Numbered from the stretch's first letter, positions 29,217 to 37,878 are shown. The stretch is DNA of 64,000 nucleotides from Collimonas sp. OK607 (GCF_900111995.1 NZ_FOKF01000006.1:103949-167948), one strand, 5' to 3'. Notes: a model not told the origin generated them from the sequence alone. Made by a program: numbers and translations.

Positions 29217-29984
29217 ATGCCAAGAATCATTTCCGCCAATCTCAACGGTATCCGCTCAGCGGCCAGAAAAGGCTTCTTTGAATGGATGGCCAAACAGTCT
29301 GCCGATTTCATCTGCGTCCAGGAGCTAAAGGCGCAAGCTGCCGACATGACGCCGGAATTCCTCGCGCCCGAAGGTTACGTCGGACACTTCCATTACGCTG
29401 AAAAGAAGGGCTACTCTGGCGTCGGCCTATACAGCAAACGCAAGCCGAACGCGGTACGGATCGGCTTTGGAAATCCTGAATTCGATGCCGAGGGGCGTTA
29501 TGTGGAATGCGATTTCGGCGATCTGACGGTGATTTCGCTGTACTGCCCGTCCGGCTCTTCCAGCGAAGAACGGCAAATTGCCAAGTTCCGCTTCATGGAA
29601 GCCTTCCTGCCGCATCTGCAACAACTCAAGGAAAGCGGTCGCGAAGTCGTCATTTGCGGCGACTGGAATATCGCGCATCAGGAACGCGACCTGAAAAACT
29701 GGAAGGGCAACAAGAAGAATTCGGGCTTCCTGCCTGAGGAACGCGCCTGGCTCACTCATCTGTTTGAACAAGTGGGCCTGGTCGATGCTTTCCGCGTGGT
29801 CGACCAGCGCGATGAGCAATACACCTGGTGGAGCAACCGCGGCCAGGCCTGGGCCAAGAACGTCGGGTGGCGTATCGATTACCACATCACGACACCTGGC
29901 ATCGCAGCCAATGCGCATGCCGTGGCAATTTACAAAGACGAGCGCTTCTCGGACCACGCGCCGCTGACGATCGACTACAGCTGA
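29217..29984 (+). CDS. xthA: Exodeoxyribonuclease III
   Basis: Base-excision repair enzyme with AP-endonuclease and 3'-exonuclease activity. 255 residues from MPRIISANLNGIRSAARKGF. Metal and catalytic motifs of the EEP superfamily are visible: NLNGIRS, CVQELKAQ (metal Glu), CGDWNIAH (catalytic Asp/Asn), and the C-terminal WRIDYHITT and DHAPLTIDY (catalytic His). The frame runs upstream to 29055, but that part has no family character. Divergent from pyrE. Confidence 0.94.
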   Translation: MPRIISANLNGIRSAARKGFFEWMAKQSADFICVQELKAQAADMTPEFLAPEGYVGHFHYAEKKGYSGVGLYSKRKPNAVRIGFGNPEFDAEGRYVECDFGDLTVISLYCPSGSSSEERQIAKFRFMEAFLPHLQQLKESGREVVICGDWNIAHQERDLKNWKGNKKNSGFLPEERAWLTHLFEQVGLVDAFRVVDQRDEQYTWWSNRGQAWAKNVGWRIDYHITTPGIAANAHAVAIYKDERFSDHAPLTIDYS

Positions 29985-30015
29985 GTCTGGATGAGGGCAA
30001 GTCTAAGGCTAAGCC

Positions 30016-30786
30016 TTACAGCGATACCGGCTGACCGTCGACAAAGACGATCAGCTCGCCCTCGTTAAACTTGGTCCATACCTCATTGGTAGTCAACGGC
30101 TCCGTGACAATTACTGCCACCCGGTCTTGCGGTGTAGTTACTTGCGAGAAATCGACGCTGACATCTTCATCCGACAGATGGGCCTCGGCAAACGGAAACT
30201 GGCGCACGATGTAATACAGATTGGTTGAGCAATGCGTGTACAGGGCGGAGCCATCCGACAACATCATGTTGAAGGTACCGTGGGTGGCAATCTGCTGTGT
30301 CAGTTCGCGCAAGGCGGCCACCAACTCAGCCGGCGGCGGTGGCGTATCGCCGAAGCGCTGCCGTAGCTGCTGCAACAGGTAGCAAAACGCCAGTTCGCTG
30401 TCGGTATTGCCTACCGGGCGGTACGGCCCGTTCAGGAGCGGTGCAAATTCCTTGAGATCGCCGTTATGGGCGAACACCCAGTAGCGCCCCCATAATTCGC
30501 GCACAAACGGATGGCAATTCTGCAACGCCACCTGCCCTTGCGTAGCTTTGCGGATATGGGCGATGACATTCTTCGACTTGATCGGGCAACGCCGGATCAG
30601 CTCCGCTACCGGCGATGCAATCGCCGCCTGGTAATCGACGAAATGACGCACCCCGCTACCTTCGAAAAAGGCGATGCCCCAACCGTCGCTATGATGGCCG
30701 GTCTGGCCGCCGCGCGTGGCAAAGCCGGTAAAACTGAACACAATGTCGGTCGGCACATTGCAGTTCATTCCAAGTAACTGACACAT
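30016..30786 (-). CDS. Class II glutamine amidotransferase-like protein (YafJ family)
   Basis: Protein of 256 residues with an N-terminal-nucleophile glutaminase fold. The start is fixed by the catalytic cysteine at position 2 (MCQLLGMNCN). GHHSDGWGIAFF, IAHIRKATQG, HNGDLKEF and NTDSELAFCYLL match the YafJ/EgtC-like glutaminase domain. No synthetase partner domain or gene is adjacent, so the acceptor is unknown. Confidence 0.88.
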   Translation of the reverse strand: MCQLLGMNCNVPTDIVFSFTGFATRGGQTGHHSDGWGIAFFEGSGVRHFVDYQAAIASPVAELIRRCPIKSKNVIAHIRKATQGQVALQNCHPFVRELWGRYWVFAHNGDLKEFAPLLNGPYRPVGNTDSELAFCYLLQQLRQRFGDTPPPPAELVAALRELTQQIATHGTFNMMLSDGSALYTHCSTNLYYIVRQFPFAEAHLSDEDVSVDFSQVTTPQDRVAVIVTEPLTTNEVWTKFNEGELIVFVDGQPVSL

Positions 30787-31044
30787 ATTCGTGAACCAAG
30801 TGAAATAGACGAAAACAGCGCGCAAATTTCAGCTTAATACTTCAGCTGGAATTGCAACTTGATAACGGTATCACGCAGCAGCGCGAATCAAAAGTTAAAT
30901 ATTGGGGGCTACGCCGCCACATATCACCTTGGCGCTATACCTTGTATAGCCACCGTCAAATGGCCCGGAGCCTCTTTACCAGCAATATGTGAGAACAAAT
31001 GCGTGCCGACATCAGATTCGGCGCCTTATAAAGAGGAAGAGACA

Positions 31045-32139
31045 ATGTCGCTGGCCCCCCACACGTCCTGCACGGACACACGCCCCGTTATTAGCGAAAT
31101 GGAATGTCATAAACATCACAAACCACCTGTGCGCTGGTGGCTGTTGTTGCTACCGCTGGCACTACTGCTGGCAAGCGTGAGCGCTATTACCAGCGCCGCC
31201 GACCTGCCCAAGATCATCTACGTGCGGCCGGTGCCCAACAACGACGATGTACTGCTGCAACAAGGCACTAGCGGCGTCAATAACGCTGCCAAAATATACC
31301 GGATGCAAGCCAGCACCCTGGAAAGCGTGGCGACCCGCGCCGGCCGCCAGCAGCAACTGGACAATGCGGTCAGGCAAGGCGCCAAGATTGTGGTGCTGAT
31401 GGGCATTGAATTCAAGGAAATCCTGGAGAACACAGCGCGCCAGGCGCCGCAAACCCGCTTTTTGATTCTGGAACACTGCATCCCCAATGCCGCTCCCAAC
31501 ATCACCTGCATCACTTTCCGCGAAAACGAGGCAAGCTATCTGGCCGGCATGCAGGCTGCACTCGCGTCGAGCGCCGGCAAGATCGGCATGATCGGCGCCG
31601 TTAACACCCCCTTGCGCCTGAAAAACAGCGCGGCTTTCGTGGCTGGCGCACGCGCGGCCAAACCTGGCATCTCGATTCATGAAACTATGTGGGTGGAAGG
31701 CGCGCAACCTTTCAACGACCCGCCGCGTGCAGAAATGCTGACCAAGACCATGCTCGGCGATGGCGTCGACGTCATCTGGGCCGCCGCCGCCGGCAGCAAT
31801 TCCGGCGTATTCAAGGCATTGACGCCACAGTCGCGCGCCAGGGCGATCGGCAGCGGCGTCAACCAATGCATACAAGCCGCAGGACGCGTGCTCGACAACG
31901 TCGAAGTGCATGCCGATACGGCAATCGTGATGGCAGTAGGTTTGCTGGTTAACAGTTCGACCGCGGGCTCGACCGAGCCACGCTTTGATTTCGGCTTGAA
32001 AGAAGGGGCGGTATCCTTGACCGCGCTGGGCCTGGACGCGGCTTATTCGGAGTGTGAGATCCTGCGTCAGCGGCCGGTGGTGTTAAAACTACGCGAAGCC
32101 AACAAGGCCATCGTCAGTGGCCAGCTCAAAATAGATTAA
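31045..32139 (+). CDS. BMP family ABC transporter substrate-binding protein (orphan)
   Basis: Exported protein of 364 residues. An unusual 30-residue hydrophilic N-terminus (containing ECHKHHKPP) precedes the hydrophobic export segment WWLLLLPLALLLASVSAITSA. The mature domain has the basic membrane protein (PnrA-like) pattern: IVVLMGIEFKEIL, TFRENEASYLAGMQAAL, GKIGMIGAV and DVIWAAAAGSNSGVFKAL, the last a ligand-binding loop. Family members bind nucleosides, but specificity here is not readable. AGAGGAAGAG precedes the ATG. No ATPase or permease genes are adjacent; a LysR regulator follows. Confidence 0.8.
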   Translation: MSLAPHTSCTDTRPVISEMECHKHHKPPVRWWLLLLPLALLLASVSAITSAADLPKIIYVRPVPNNDDVLLQQGTSGVNNAAKIYRMQASTLESVATRAGRQQQLDNAVRQGAKIVVLMGIEFKEILENTARQAPQTRFLILEHCIPNAAPNITCITFRENEASYLAGMQAALASSAGKIGMIGAVNTPLRLKNSAAFVAGARAAKPGISIHETMWVEGAQPFNDPPRAEMLTKTMLGDGVDVIWAAAAGSNSGVFKALTPQSRARAIGSGVNQCIQAAGRVLDNVEVHADTAIVMAVGLLVNSSTAGSTEPRFDFGLKEGAVSLTALGLDAAYSECEILRQRPVVLKLREANKAIVSGQLKID

Positions 32140-32186
32140 ATGCCGCGATTCTGATAGCGTGGTGGTTTTATTCAGGGTGGAGCGGC

Positions 32187-33089
32187 ATGGATCAACTGGC
32201 AGCGATGCGCGCATTCCGGCGCGTAGTCGAGACCGGCAGCTTCACCGCTGCCGCCGCAGAACTCAACCAGTCGCACACCATCGTCTCGCGCCAGGTGCGC
32301 CAGCTGGAGCTGCAGCTGGGTGCGCAACTGCTGAATCGCACCACGCGCCGCTTTGCGCTGACCGAAGCCGGCCAGGAATACTACGAACGCAGCCGCCAGA
32401 TCATCGATCAGATAGATGACGCCGCCCAGGCCGTGTCGGCACATCAGGCTCGCCCCTCCGGCATGTTGCGGATTAATGCGCCGATGGCGTTCGGCACGCT
32501 GGAACTGGCGCAATGGCTGCCGCAATTCATCCTGGCCAATCCGCAACTCAGCGTGGATCTGGTCTGCAACGACCGCCTGGTCGATGTGATTGAGGAAGGC
32601 TTCGATGTCGCGCTGCGCCTGACCCGTTCCCTGCCCGACTCGACCCTGGTGGCAAAACGTCTGGCACGCTGCGAGATACTGTTGGCGGCTTCACCGGCAT
32701 ATCTGCAACGGCATGGCGTACCGCAGCAGCCGAGCGACCTGACGCAACATAATTGCCTGACTTATACGCTGGCGCACAAGTCCAGTGAATTCCAGTTCCA
32801 CGCCGCCGACGGCAGCGAGCACACGGTGAACGTGCGCGGTACTCTGCAAGCCAACACCGGCATCGCTTTACGCTCGGCGGCGTTGGCTGGCCTGGGTATC
32901 GCCGCTACCAGTTCTTTCATCGTGCATGAGGATCTGCGACGCGGCGATCTGCTGCAAGTCTTGCCCGACTACACGATGAAACCGCGTGATCTATATGCGA
33001 TCTATCCGCAAAACCGGCACCTGTCGCCGAAAGTCAGAGCGTTTGTCGATTTTGCGGCAGCCTGGTACAGCACTCCGCGCTGGGATTGA
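32187..33089 (+). CDS. LysR-family transcriptional regulator
   Basis: DNA-binding regulator of 300 residues. An N-terminal winged helix-turn-helix (MDQLAAMRAFRRVVETGSFTAAAAELNQSHTIVSRQVRQLE) is followed by an effector-binding domain of the CrgA-like branch, with GMLRINAPMAFGTLELAQWLPQF and DVALRL. It lies 47 bases after the BMP binding-protein gene on the same strand and may control it. Confidence 0.92.
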   Translation: MDQLAAMRAFRRVVETGSFTAAAAELNQSHTIVSRQVRQLELQLGAQLLNRTTRRFALTEAGQEYYERSRQIIDQIDDAAQAVSAHQARPSGMLRINAPMAFGTLELAQWLPQFILANPQLSVDLVCNDRLVDVIEEGFDVALRLTRSLPDSTLVAKRLARCEILLAASPAYLQRHGVPQQPSDLTQHNCLTYTLAHKSSEFQFHAADGSEHTVNVRGTLQANTGIALRSAALAGLGIAATSSFIVHEDLRRGDLLQVLPDYTMKPRDLYAIYPQNRHLSPKVRAFVDFAAAWYSTPRWD

Positions 33090-33120
33090 CGAATTGACGA
33101 ATTGACGATCCGCAGCTGTT

Positions 33121-33285
33121 CTATAAATGCAGGTGGAAATGGCCGCCGAACAAGCCAATCAAGCCAATCAAGCCGATGGCTATCAGATAGAAAGCGACGA
33201 TATAGTTCAAGAGTTTGGGCATGACCAGGATCAAAACACCGGCAAGCAGGGAAACCACCGGTACAAGCGAAAGATGAAGATTCAT
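33121..33285 (-). CDS. DUF3096 small membrane protein
   Basis: A 54-residue hydrophobic protein (MNLHLSLVPVVSLLAGVLIL to GHFHLHL) with two transmembrane segments, matching the size and LIMPKLLNYIVAFYLI-type core of DUF3096. The function is unknown. The upstream 23 codons to 33354 are not hydrophobic and were left out. Convergent with the LysR gene. Confidence 0.7.
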   Translation of the reverse strand: MNLHLSLVPVVSLLAGVLILVMPKLLNYIVAFYLIAIGLIGLIGLFGGHFHLHL

Positions 33286-33422
33286 AGGCAATTTTTTATG
33301 ATGGAGAATGGCAAACGCGGCCCGCTTCACACTGGCGGGCGATGCCGCGGTCAAGCCAGGGATTTTACAAGATCACCGCCATCATACGATGATTTATCAG
33401 TAGCAATTTAGAGGGTTACAGA

Positions 33423-33734
33423 ATGTCACTTGTGCCGGACGAATTCACCGTTCGCATTGAACCGAAGGGATCGACGTTTGTTACGTCCGGCGCCATCCCT
33501 TTGCTTGAGGCTGCGCGGCACGCAGCCGTCAATTTACCGAGCTCGTGCAGAAACGGCACATGCCGTACCTGCATGTGCCGCCTGTTGAGTGGGCAGATAC
33601 GTTACCAGATCGAGTGGCCCGGCCTGAGCAGCGATGAAAAGAAGGACGGCTACATACTGCCCTGCATCGCCTATCCGCAATCAGACCTGGTAATCGAAGA
33701 ACCTCGGGCCAGCGACCTGCCCGCCTCCGGTTAA
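33423..33734 (+). CDS. Plant-type [2Fe-2S] ferredoxin
   Basis: Small electron carrier of 103 residues. The cluster-binding pattern C-x4-C-x2-C (SCRNGTCRTC) followed about 35 residues later by LPCIAYP gives the four ligands; one extra Cys (MC) follows the third. Unlike many reductase-linked ferredoxins it is free-standing and no oxygenase neighbours it. Its stop overlaps the stop of the convergent tautomerase gene in TTAA. Confidence 0.9.
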   Translation: MSLVPDEFTVRIEPKGSTFVTSGAIPLLEAARHAAVNLPSSCRNGTCRTCMCRLLSGQIRYQIEWPGLSSDEKKDGYILPCIAYPQSDLVIEEPRASDLPASG

Positions 33735-34141
33735 CGCCCGGCTTGCAGCTGCGCCGCGACCGCCCGATGCGTTTGCGTCAGTCCGCCGAAACCATAAGCT
33801 GCACCGCGCACATCGTGGACATGGACATAGCTTTCATGATGCAGATCACCCAGCAATGCGCCGATTTCCTTGTATACAGCATTGATATACGCCGCCTTTT
33901 CATCGGCAGTATTGGTTTCATCGGTGATCCGGATGTCGAGGAAGAAACTGGTTTTTCCCTGCGCCGCCAAGGACGGGCCGCCGACAAACCAGTGCGCCGG
34001 ATCGACATGCGAAATCGCAATCGACGTCAGTTCCGGTTTCTTGTGCAGGATCGCCGCGGTCAGACGCGACAAGGTGCTGGCGACCTTGGCTGAAACGGTA
34101 GTGTCAGGTGTGGTGGATAGCAGTACGGTAAGGATAGGCAT
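33731..34141 (-). CDS. Tautomerase-family protein
   Basis: Protein of 136 residues beginning MPILTVLLSTTPD, so removal of Met leaves the catalytic Pro-1 of the 4-oxalocrotonate tautomerase superfamily. VDPAHWFVGGPSLAAQGK and FFLDIRITDETNTADEKAAYI match the longer DUF1904/tautomerase-3-like branch. It lies 39 bases downstream of the isochorismatase-family gene on the same strand, so the two may act on the same unknown compound. Confidence 0.8.
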   Translation of the reverse strand: MPILTVLLSTTPDTTVSAKVASTLSRLTAAILHKKPELTSIAISHVDPAHWFVGGPSLAAQGKTSFFLDIRITDETNTADEKAAYINAVYKEIGALLGDLHHESYVHVHDVRGAAYGFGGLTQTHRAVAAQLQAGR

Positions 34142-34180
34142 GATGCGAACTCCATATTTAGTTAATTAAAAATACAGGTC

Positions 34181-34813
34181 TCAGCTGACCAGTTCGAGAA
34201 TCGCGCTGGTGGTACGGATTTCTGCAACCGCATCGGACAATCCGGTCAATACCGCCCGATGCAGATCCTTGTGATTGATCACGCTGCCATCCCAGGTTTC
34301 AATATCGCGGGTGGCGCTGGCATCGCTGGCGATGATGACCTTATGGCCATTGGCGACGCCATCGAAGGCCGAAGCAGCGACGCAATTGTTGGTCATCAAA
34401 CCGCTGATGATCAGTGTCTTGATGCCCTTGGCCAGCAATTGCTGTTGCAAATCGGTGCCGGCAAAAGAACTCGCGAAAAGCTTGCGGATGGTCGAATGAT
34501 GCGGAGCGCGTTGTACTTCCGGATGGATTTCAGCCATTACGGTGTCTTGCGTGAACAACGGCCGCGCAGCCGGACTCCACTGCTGGATATGAAACACCGG
34601 CATGCCATGCCGATCGGCCAGCGAGATCAGGCGATTGGCGTTACGCAACACCAGCATGCCGTCAGGAATTGGTAACTGGCCGTCAAAATATTCGTTTTGA
34701 ATGTCAATCACCAGCAAGGCAGTCGATTTTGGATCGAGACTGGTGCTGGCGGTAGCGCCGGCGATGGTGCGAATGGTTGGGTTGCCGTTCAGTTTGTTAG
34801 CCGAGGTGGTCAT
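34181..34813 (-). CDS. Isochorismatase-family cysteine hydrolase
   Basis: Cytoplasmic hydrolase of 210 residues. The catalytic triad is visible: Asp in LLVIDIQNEYFDG (D37), Lys in HSTIRKLFASSF (about K111) and Cys in GLMTNNCVAASAFDG (C144). The start at 34813 has AGGAG upstream; the longer frame to 34888 was not used. The substrate is unknown. A strong palindrome (34890-34916) about 80 bases upstream and an adjacent Lrp-type gene suggest regulation by that protein. Confidence 0.86.
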   Translation of the reverse strand: MTTSANKLNGNPTIRTIAGATASTSLDPKSTALLVIDIQNEYFDGQLPIPDGMLVLRNANRLISLADRHGMPVFHIQQWSPAARPLFTQDTVMAEIHPEVQRAPHHSTIRKLFASSFAGTDLQQQLLAKGIKTLIISGLMTNNCVAASAFDGVANGHKVIIASDASATRDIETWDGSVINHKDLHRAVLTGLSDAVAEIRTTSAILELVS

Positions 34814-34889
34814 GTGAGGCTCCTGTTTGTGATCTGGAGTACACAGGTTATGCCCGCAGCCAGGCAGAGAACAGCAGACTGGCGACACA

Positions 34890-34916
34890 TTATTTGTGCT
34901 GGATTAGCACAAATAA
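34890..34916. promoter_or_regulatory. Palindromic operator upstream of the cysteine hydrolase
   Basis: Perfect 11-bp arms TTATTTGTGCT and AGCACAAATAA separated by five bases. It lies between the lrp-type gene's stop and the hydrolase start, in promoter position for the hydrolase. A similar half-site, GCACAAATA, occurs upstream of the regulator (around 35454-35462), which supports binding by the same protein. Confidence 0.6.
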
Positions 34917-34928
34917 CGGTTTAGGCGA

Positions 34929-35396
34929 TTAGTCCGCCAATGGCAACGGACTGGACGGCTTGATCTCTTCCAGGCACACCATCGACCGCACGCCGGCCAC
35001 TCCCGGCACCTGCATCAACCTATCGGTCAGGAACGCCGACAGCGACTTCAAGTCACTCGCAGCCACTTTCACCAAATAATCGAAATCCCCTGAAATCGTG
35101 TAGCACTCCAGGATTTCCGGAAACAGGCGGATCGCCTTTTCCAGCTTGCGCACTTGCTTGAATTGTTCACGCGCGATATTCAGGTTAACGAAGGCAACTA
35201 CGCCAAGACCGATGGCAGCCGGTTCCACTTGCGCCGCATAGCCGCGGATGATGCCCTCTTTCTCCAGCCGCTGCACCCGCCGGTAACACTGCGGCGGCGA
35301 CAAATTGACTTGCTCGGACAACTCCACATTCGAAGCGCGCCCGTTAGCCTGCAAGGTCCGCAGCAAAATACGGTCATAACGATCCAGTTTTTCCAT
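34929..35396 (-). CDS. Lrp/AsnC-family transcriptional regulator
   Basis: Regulator of 155 residues. The N-terminal helix-turn-helix (LDRYDRILLRTLQANGRASNVELSEQVNLSPPQCYRRVQRLE) is followed by a RAM ligand-binding domain (VVAFVNLNI, ECYTISGDFDYLVKV). AGGGGAG precedes the ATG. It is divergent from rocD-dihydrolase and upstream of the cysteine hydrolase. Its own promoter region holds a 15-bp palindrome. An amino-acid effector such as ornithine or arginine is an inference from neighbours. Confidence 0.93.
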   Translation of the reverse strand: MEKLDRYDRILLRTLQANGRASNVELSEQVNLSPPQCYRRVQRLEKEGIIRGYAAQVEPAAIGLGVVAFVNLNIAREQFKQVRKLEKAIRLFPEILECYTISGDFDYLVKVAASDLKSLSAFLTDRLMQVPGVAGVRSMVCLEEIKPSSPLPLAD

Positions 35397-35411
35397 CTCA
35401 CTCCCCTTCCA

Positions 35412-35426
35412 TGCACGATTCGTGCA
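35412..35426. promoter_or_regulatory. Palindrome TGCACGATTCGTGCA upstream of the Lrp-type gene
   Basis: A 15-bp dyad with seven-base arms sits 16 bases upstream of the regulator start and about 220 bases upstream of the divergent rocD. Position suggests autoregulation. It shares GCAC/GTGC half-sites with the operator at 34890. Confidence 0.5.
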
Positions 35427-35644
35427 GATTACATCCAATTTATGATCAATTATGCACAAATATTTCCAGTGCTTGTGATTATCATGTAGCCAGATGCAGC
35501 AGCACGGCATTAAACCTTGCACCAAACCTATAAATACAGAAATTTGCAGCCACCTCTAAGCGTCTCGGTCAGCGTCCCGCCGCGGACAAGATTTCATCCG
35601 AATCTCGGCTAGGTTCTTAGAAGTGGCCTCACTAGGAGCACACC

Positions 35645-36883
35645 ATGAAGAACCATTCAATAACTCTCGAAGACCGCTATTGCGCGCACAACTATTCACC
35701 GCTGCCAGTAGTACTCAGCAGCGGCAAAGGGATCTGGTTGTGGGATCAGGACGGCAAGCGATATATGGACATGATGTCGGCCTATTCCGCTGTCAGTTTC
35801 GGCCATAGTCATCCCGCTCTGGTGGCGGCATTGAGCAAACAGGCCGGCCAGCTGGCGGTTGTCTCCCGGGCGTTTTACAGCGATCAGCTGGGACCTTTCC
35901 TGCAGCTGCTCTGCGAAATGACCGGCATGCCGAAGGCGCTGCCGATGAATAGCGGCGCGGAAGCGGTGGAAACGGCCATCAAGGCGGCCCGCAAATGGGG
36001 CCACAAAGTGAAAGGCATTGCCGACCAGACTGCCGAAATCATCGTATGCCGCGGCAATTTCGCCGGCCGCACCACCACTATCGTCGGCTTTTCATCGGAA
36101 GCGCAGTATCGCGACGGTTTCGGCCCGTTTTCCGGCGGCTTTGTCAGTGTGCCGTTTGGTGATGCCGCCGCGCTGGAAGCGGCCATTACCCCGCGCACCG
36201 CAGCCTTCCTTGTGGAGCCGATTCAGGGCGAAGCCGGCATCATCGTGCCGCCCGAAGGTTATCTGGCAAAGTGCCGCGAAATCTGCGACCGCCACAACGT
36301 GTTGCTGATTTGCGACGAAGTGCAAACCGGCCTCGGCCGTACCGGCCGCTTGCTGGCCTGCGATCACGACGGCATCAAGCCAGACGGTTTGATTCTGGGC
36401 AAGGCACTCGGTGGCGGCCTGCTGCCGGTTTCGGCATTTTTGGCCAGGGAAGACCTGATGGCGGTATTTACGCCAGGCGACCACGGCAGCACCTTCGGCG
36501 GCAACCCGCTATCGGCCGCGGTCGGCCATGCCGCATTGCGCCTGCTGCGGGAAGAAAAGCTGGCAGACAACGCACAACGCATGGGTGAGCGCTTACTGAC
36601 TGGCTTGCGCGCAATACAGCATCCGGCAATCCGGCAAGTTCGGGGCAAAGGCTTGCTGATCGGCATGGATCTCGATCCGAGCTTCATTTCTGCACGCGAA
36701 TTTTGCGAACGCCTGATGCAACAGGAAATATTATCAAAAGATACACACGATACGGTGGTGCGCTTTGCGCCGCCGCTGATCATTACCGCGAATGATATCG
36801 ACGCAGCACTGGAAGCTATCAGACATACATTTTCATCTTTATCTTCACCACCCGCCCACCTGACCGAAAGGAGCTACGCATGA
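35645..36883 (+). CDS. rocD: Ornithine aminotransferase
   Basis: Converts ornithine and 2-oxoglutarate to glutamate semialdehyde and glutamate. 412 residues, class III aminotransferase. LEDRYCAHNYSPLPVVLSSGKG and YMDMMSAYSAVSFGHSHP are typical of ornithine aminotransferases. MNSGAEAVETAIKAARKWG, LICDEVQTGLGRTG, the cofactor lysine in LILGKALGGGLLP, and GSTFGGNPLSAAVGHAAL complete the active site. Its last codons overlap the start of the next gene by four bases (ATGA). Confidence 0.94.
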   Translation: MKNHSITLEDRYCAHNYSPLPVVLSSGKGIWLWDQDGKRYMDMMSAYSAVSFGHSHPALVAALSKQAGQLAVVSRAFYSDQLGPFLQLLCEMTGMPKALPMNSGAEAVETAIKAARKWGHKVKGIADQTAEIIVCRGNFAGRTTTIVGFSSEAQYRDGFGPFSGGFVSVPFGDAAALEAAITPRTAAFLVEPIQGEAGIIVPPEGYLAKCREICDRHNVLLICDEVQTGLGRTGRLLACDHDGIKPDGLILGKALGGGLLPVSAFLAREDLMAVFTPGDHGSTFGGNPLSAAVGHAALRLLREEKLADNAQRMGERLLTGLRAIQHPAIRQVRGKGLLIGMDLDPSFISAREFCERLMQQEILSKDTHDTVVRFAPPLIITANDIDAALEAIRHTFSSLSSPPAHLTERSYA

Positions 36884-37758
36884 CCAACCACCTGCTGGAC
36901 CATACCGCGGAGGACACATTCCTGATGTGCGCTCCAGACTATTTTGAAGTTTCTTACGTCATTAATCCGTGGATGGCTGGCAATATCGCGCATGGTAACC
37001 GTAGCGTCGCCATGCAACAGTGGCTGACCCTGGTGGAAGCTATCGGACAGGTCGCGAACATCGAGATGATGCCGGCCATGCCGGGCGTTCCTGATCTGGT
37101 ATTTACTGCCAATGCGGGTGTGGTGCTGGGCAATAAAGTGGTGCTTTCGCGTTTCCGCCATGTCGAACGGCAGGCAGAGGAAGTCTATTTCGATGCGGCG
37201 TTCACCGCCCATGGTTTCGAGGTACTGACCTTGCCGCCGGAATTGCCATTCGAAGGCGCCGGCGATGCCTTGATGGATCGCAGCGAAAACCTGCTGTGGT
37301 TCGGTCACGGTCACCGTTCCGACATCGCCTGCGCCACGCGCTTGTCGGAGTTGCTGGACATCGAAGTACAGCCGCTAAAGCTGGTCGATGCGCGCTTTTA
37401 TCATCTGGATACCTGCTTCTGCCCTCTGGCCGGCGGCTACGTGATGTATTTTCCGGAAGCGTTCGATGCGGCTTCGCAAGCCGAGATCACGGCCCGCGTT
37501 CCGGCTGACAAGCGGATCATCGTCAGCAGCGAAGATGCCTTGCATTTTGCTTGTAACACCGTCAACTCCGGCCGTCATATCTTCCTGAACCAGGCATCCG
37601 ATGCCCTGGTCGCGCAGCTGCAAGCGCACGGCTTTGTTGTGCATCAGACAGCGCTGACCGAATTCCTCAAGGCTGGCGGCGCCGCAAAATGCCTGACCCT
37701 GAAGCTGAATGAGCCACATCAGGGCGCTGCGCAGGCAGCCCGTCAGGAAGCTGCGTAA
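36880..37758 (+). CDS. Pentein-fold arginine dihydrolase-like / dimethylargininase-family hydrolase
   Basis: Guanidino-group hydrolase of 292 residues. MCAPDYFEVSYVINPWM, PDLVFTANAG, a Glu/Asp pair (FEGAGDA), a catalytic His in FYHLDTCFCPL (H175) and a C-terminal nucleophile in AAKCLTLKLNE (C271) give the Cys-His-acid site of the amidinotransferase superfamily. The same sequence style is found in cyanobacterial ArgZ/AgrE N-domains, which release ornithine and ammonia from arginine. Translational coupling to rocD supports arginine to ornithine to glutamate semialdehyde as the pathway. Dimethylargininase or a citrulline hydrolase remain possible. Confidence 0.8.
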   Translation: MTNHLLDHTAEDTFLMCAPDYFEVSYVINPWMAGNIAHGNRSVAMQQWLTLVEAIGQVANIEMMPAMPGVPDLVFTANAGVVLGNKVVLSRFRHVERQAEEVYFDAAFTAHGFEVLTLPPELPFEGAGDALMDRSENLLWFGHGHRSDIACATRLSELLDIEVQPLKLVDARFYHLDTCFCPLAGGYVMYFPEAFDAASQAEITARVPADKRIIVSSEDALHFACNTVNSGRHIFLNQASDALVAQLQAHGFVVHQTALTEFLKAGGAAKCLTLKLNEPHQGAAQAARQEAA

Positions 37759-37822
37759 TCAGCTAAGGGGCATACGCAAGCCCTTGATTTAACGTATAAT
37801 TTCTGGCATTGCCTTTGCAAAC

Positions 37823-37852
37823 AACCCGGCGCTATCGGCGACCGGGTTTTTT
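37823..37852 (+). terminator. Intrinsic terminator between the rocD operon and metH
   Basis: Stem AACCCGG/CCGGGTT with a 12-base loop is followed by six T residues. It ends 26 bases before metH. A perfect TATAAT lies just upstream at 37795-37800, so the hairpin may be the end of the rocD operon or an attenuator in a short metH leader. Confidence 0.75.
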
Positions 37853-37878
37853 GCGTTCTAACTGACCAGAGTACGCTA

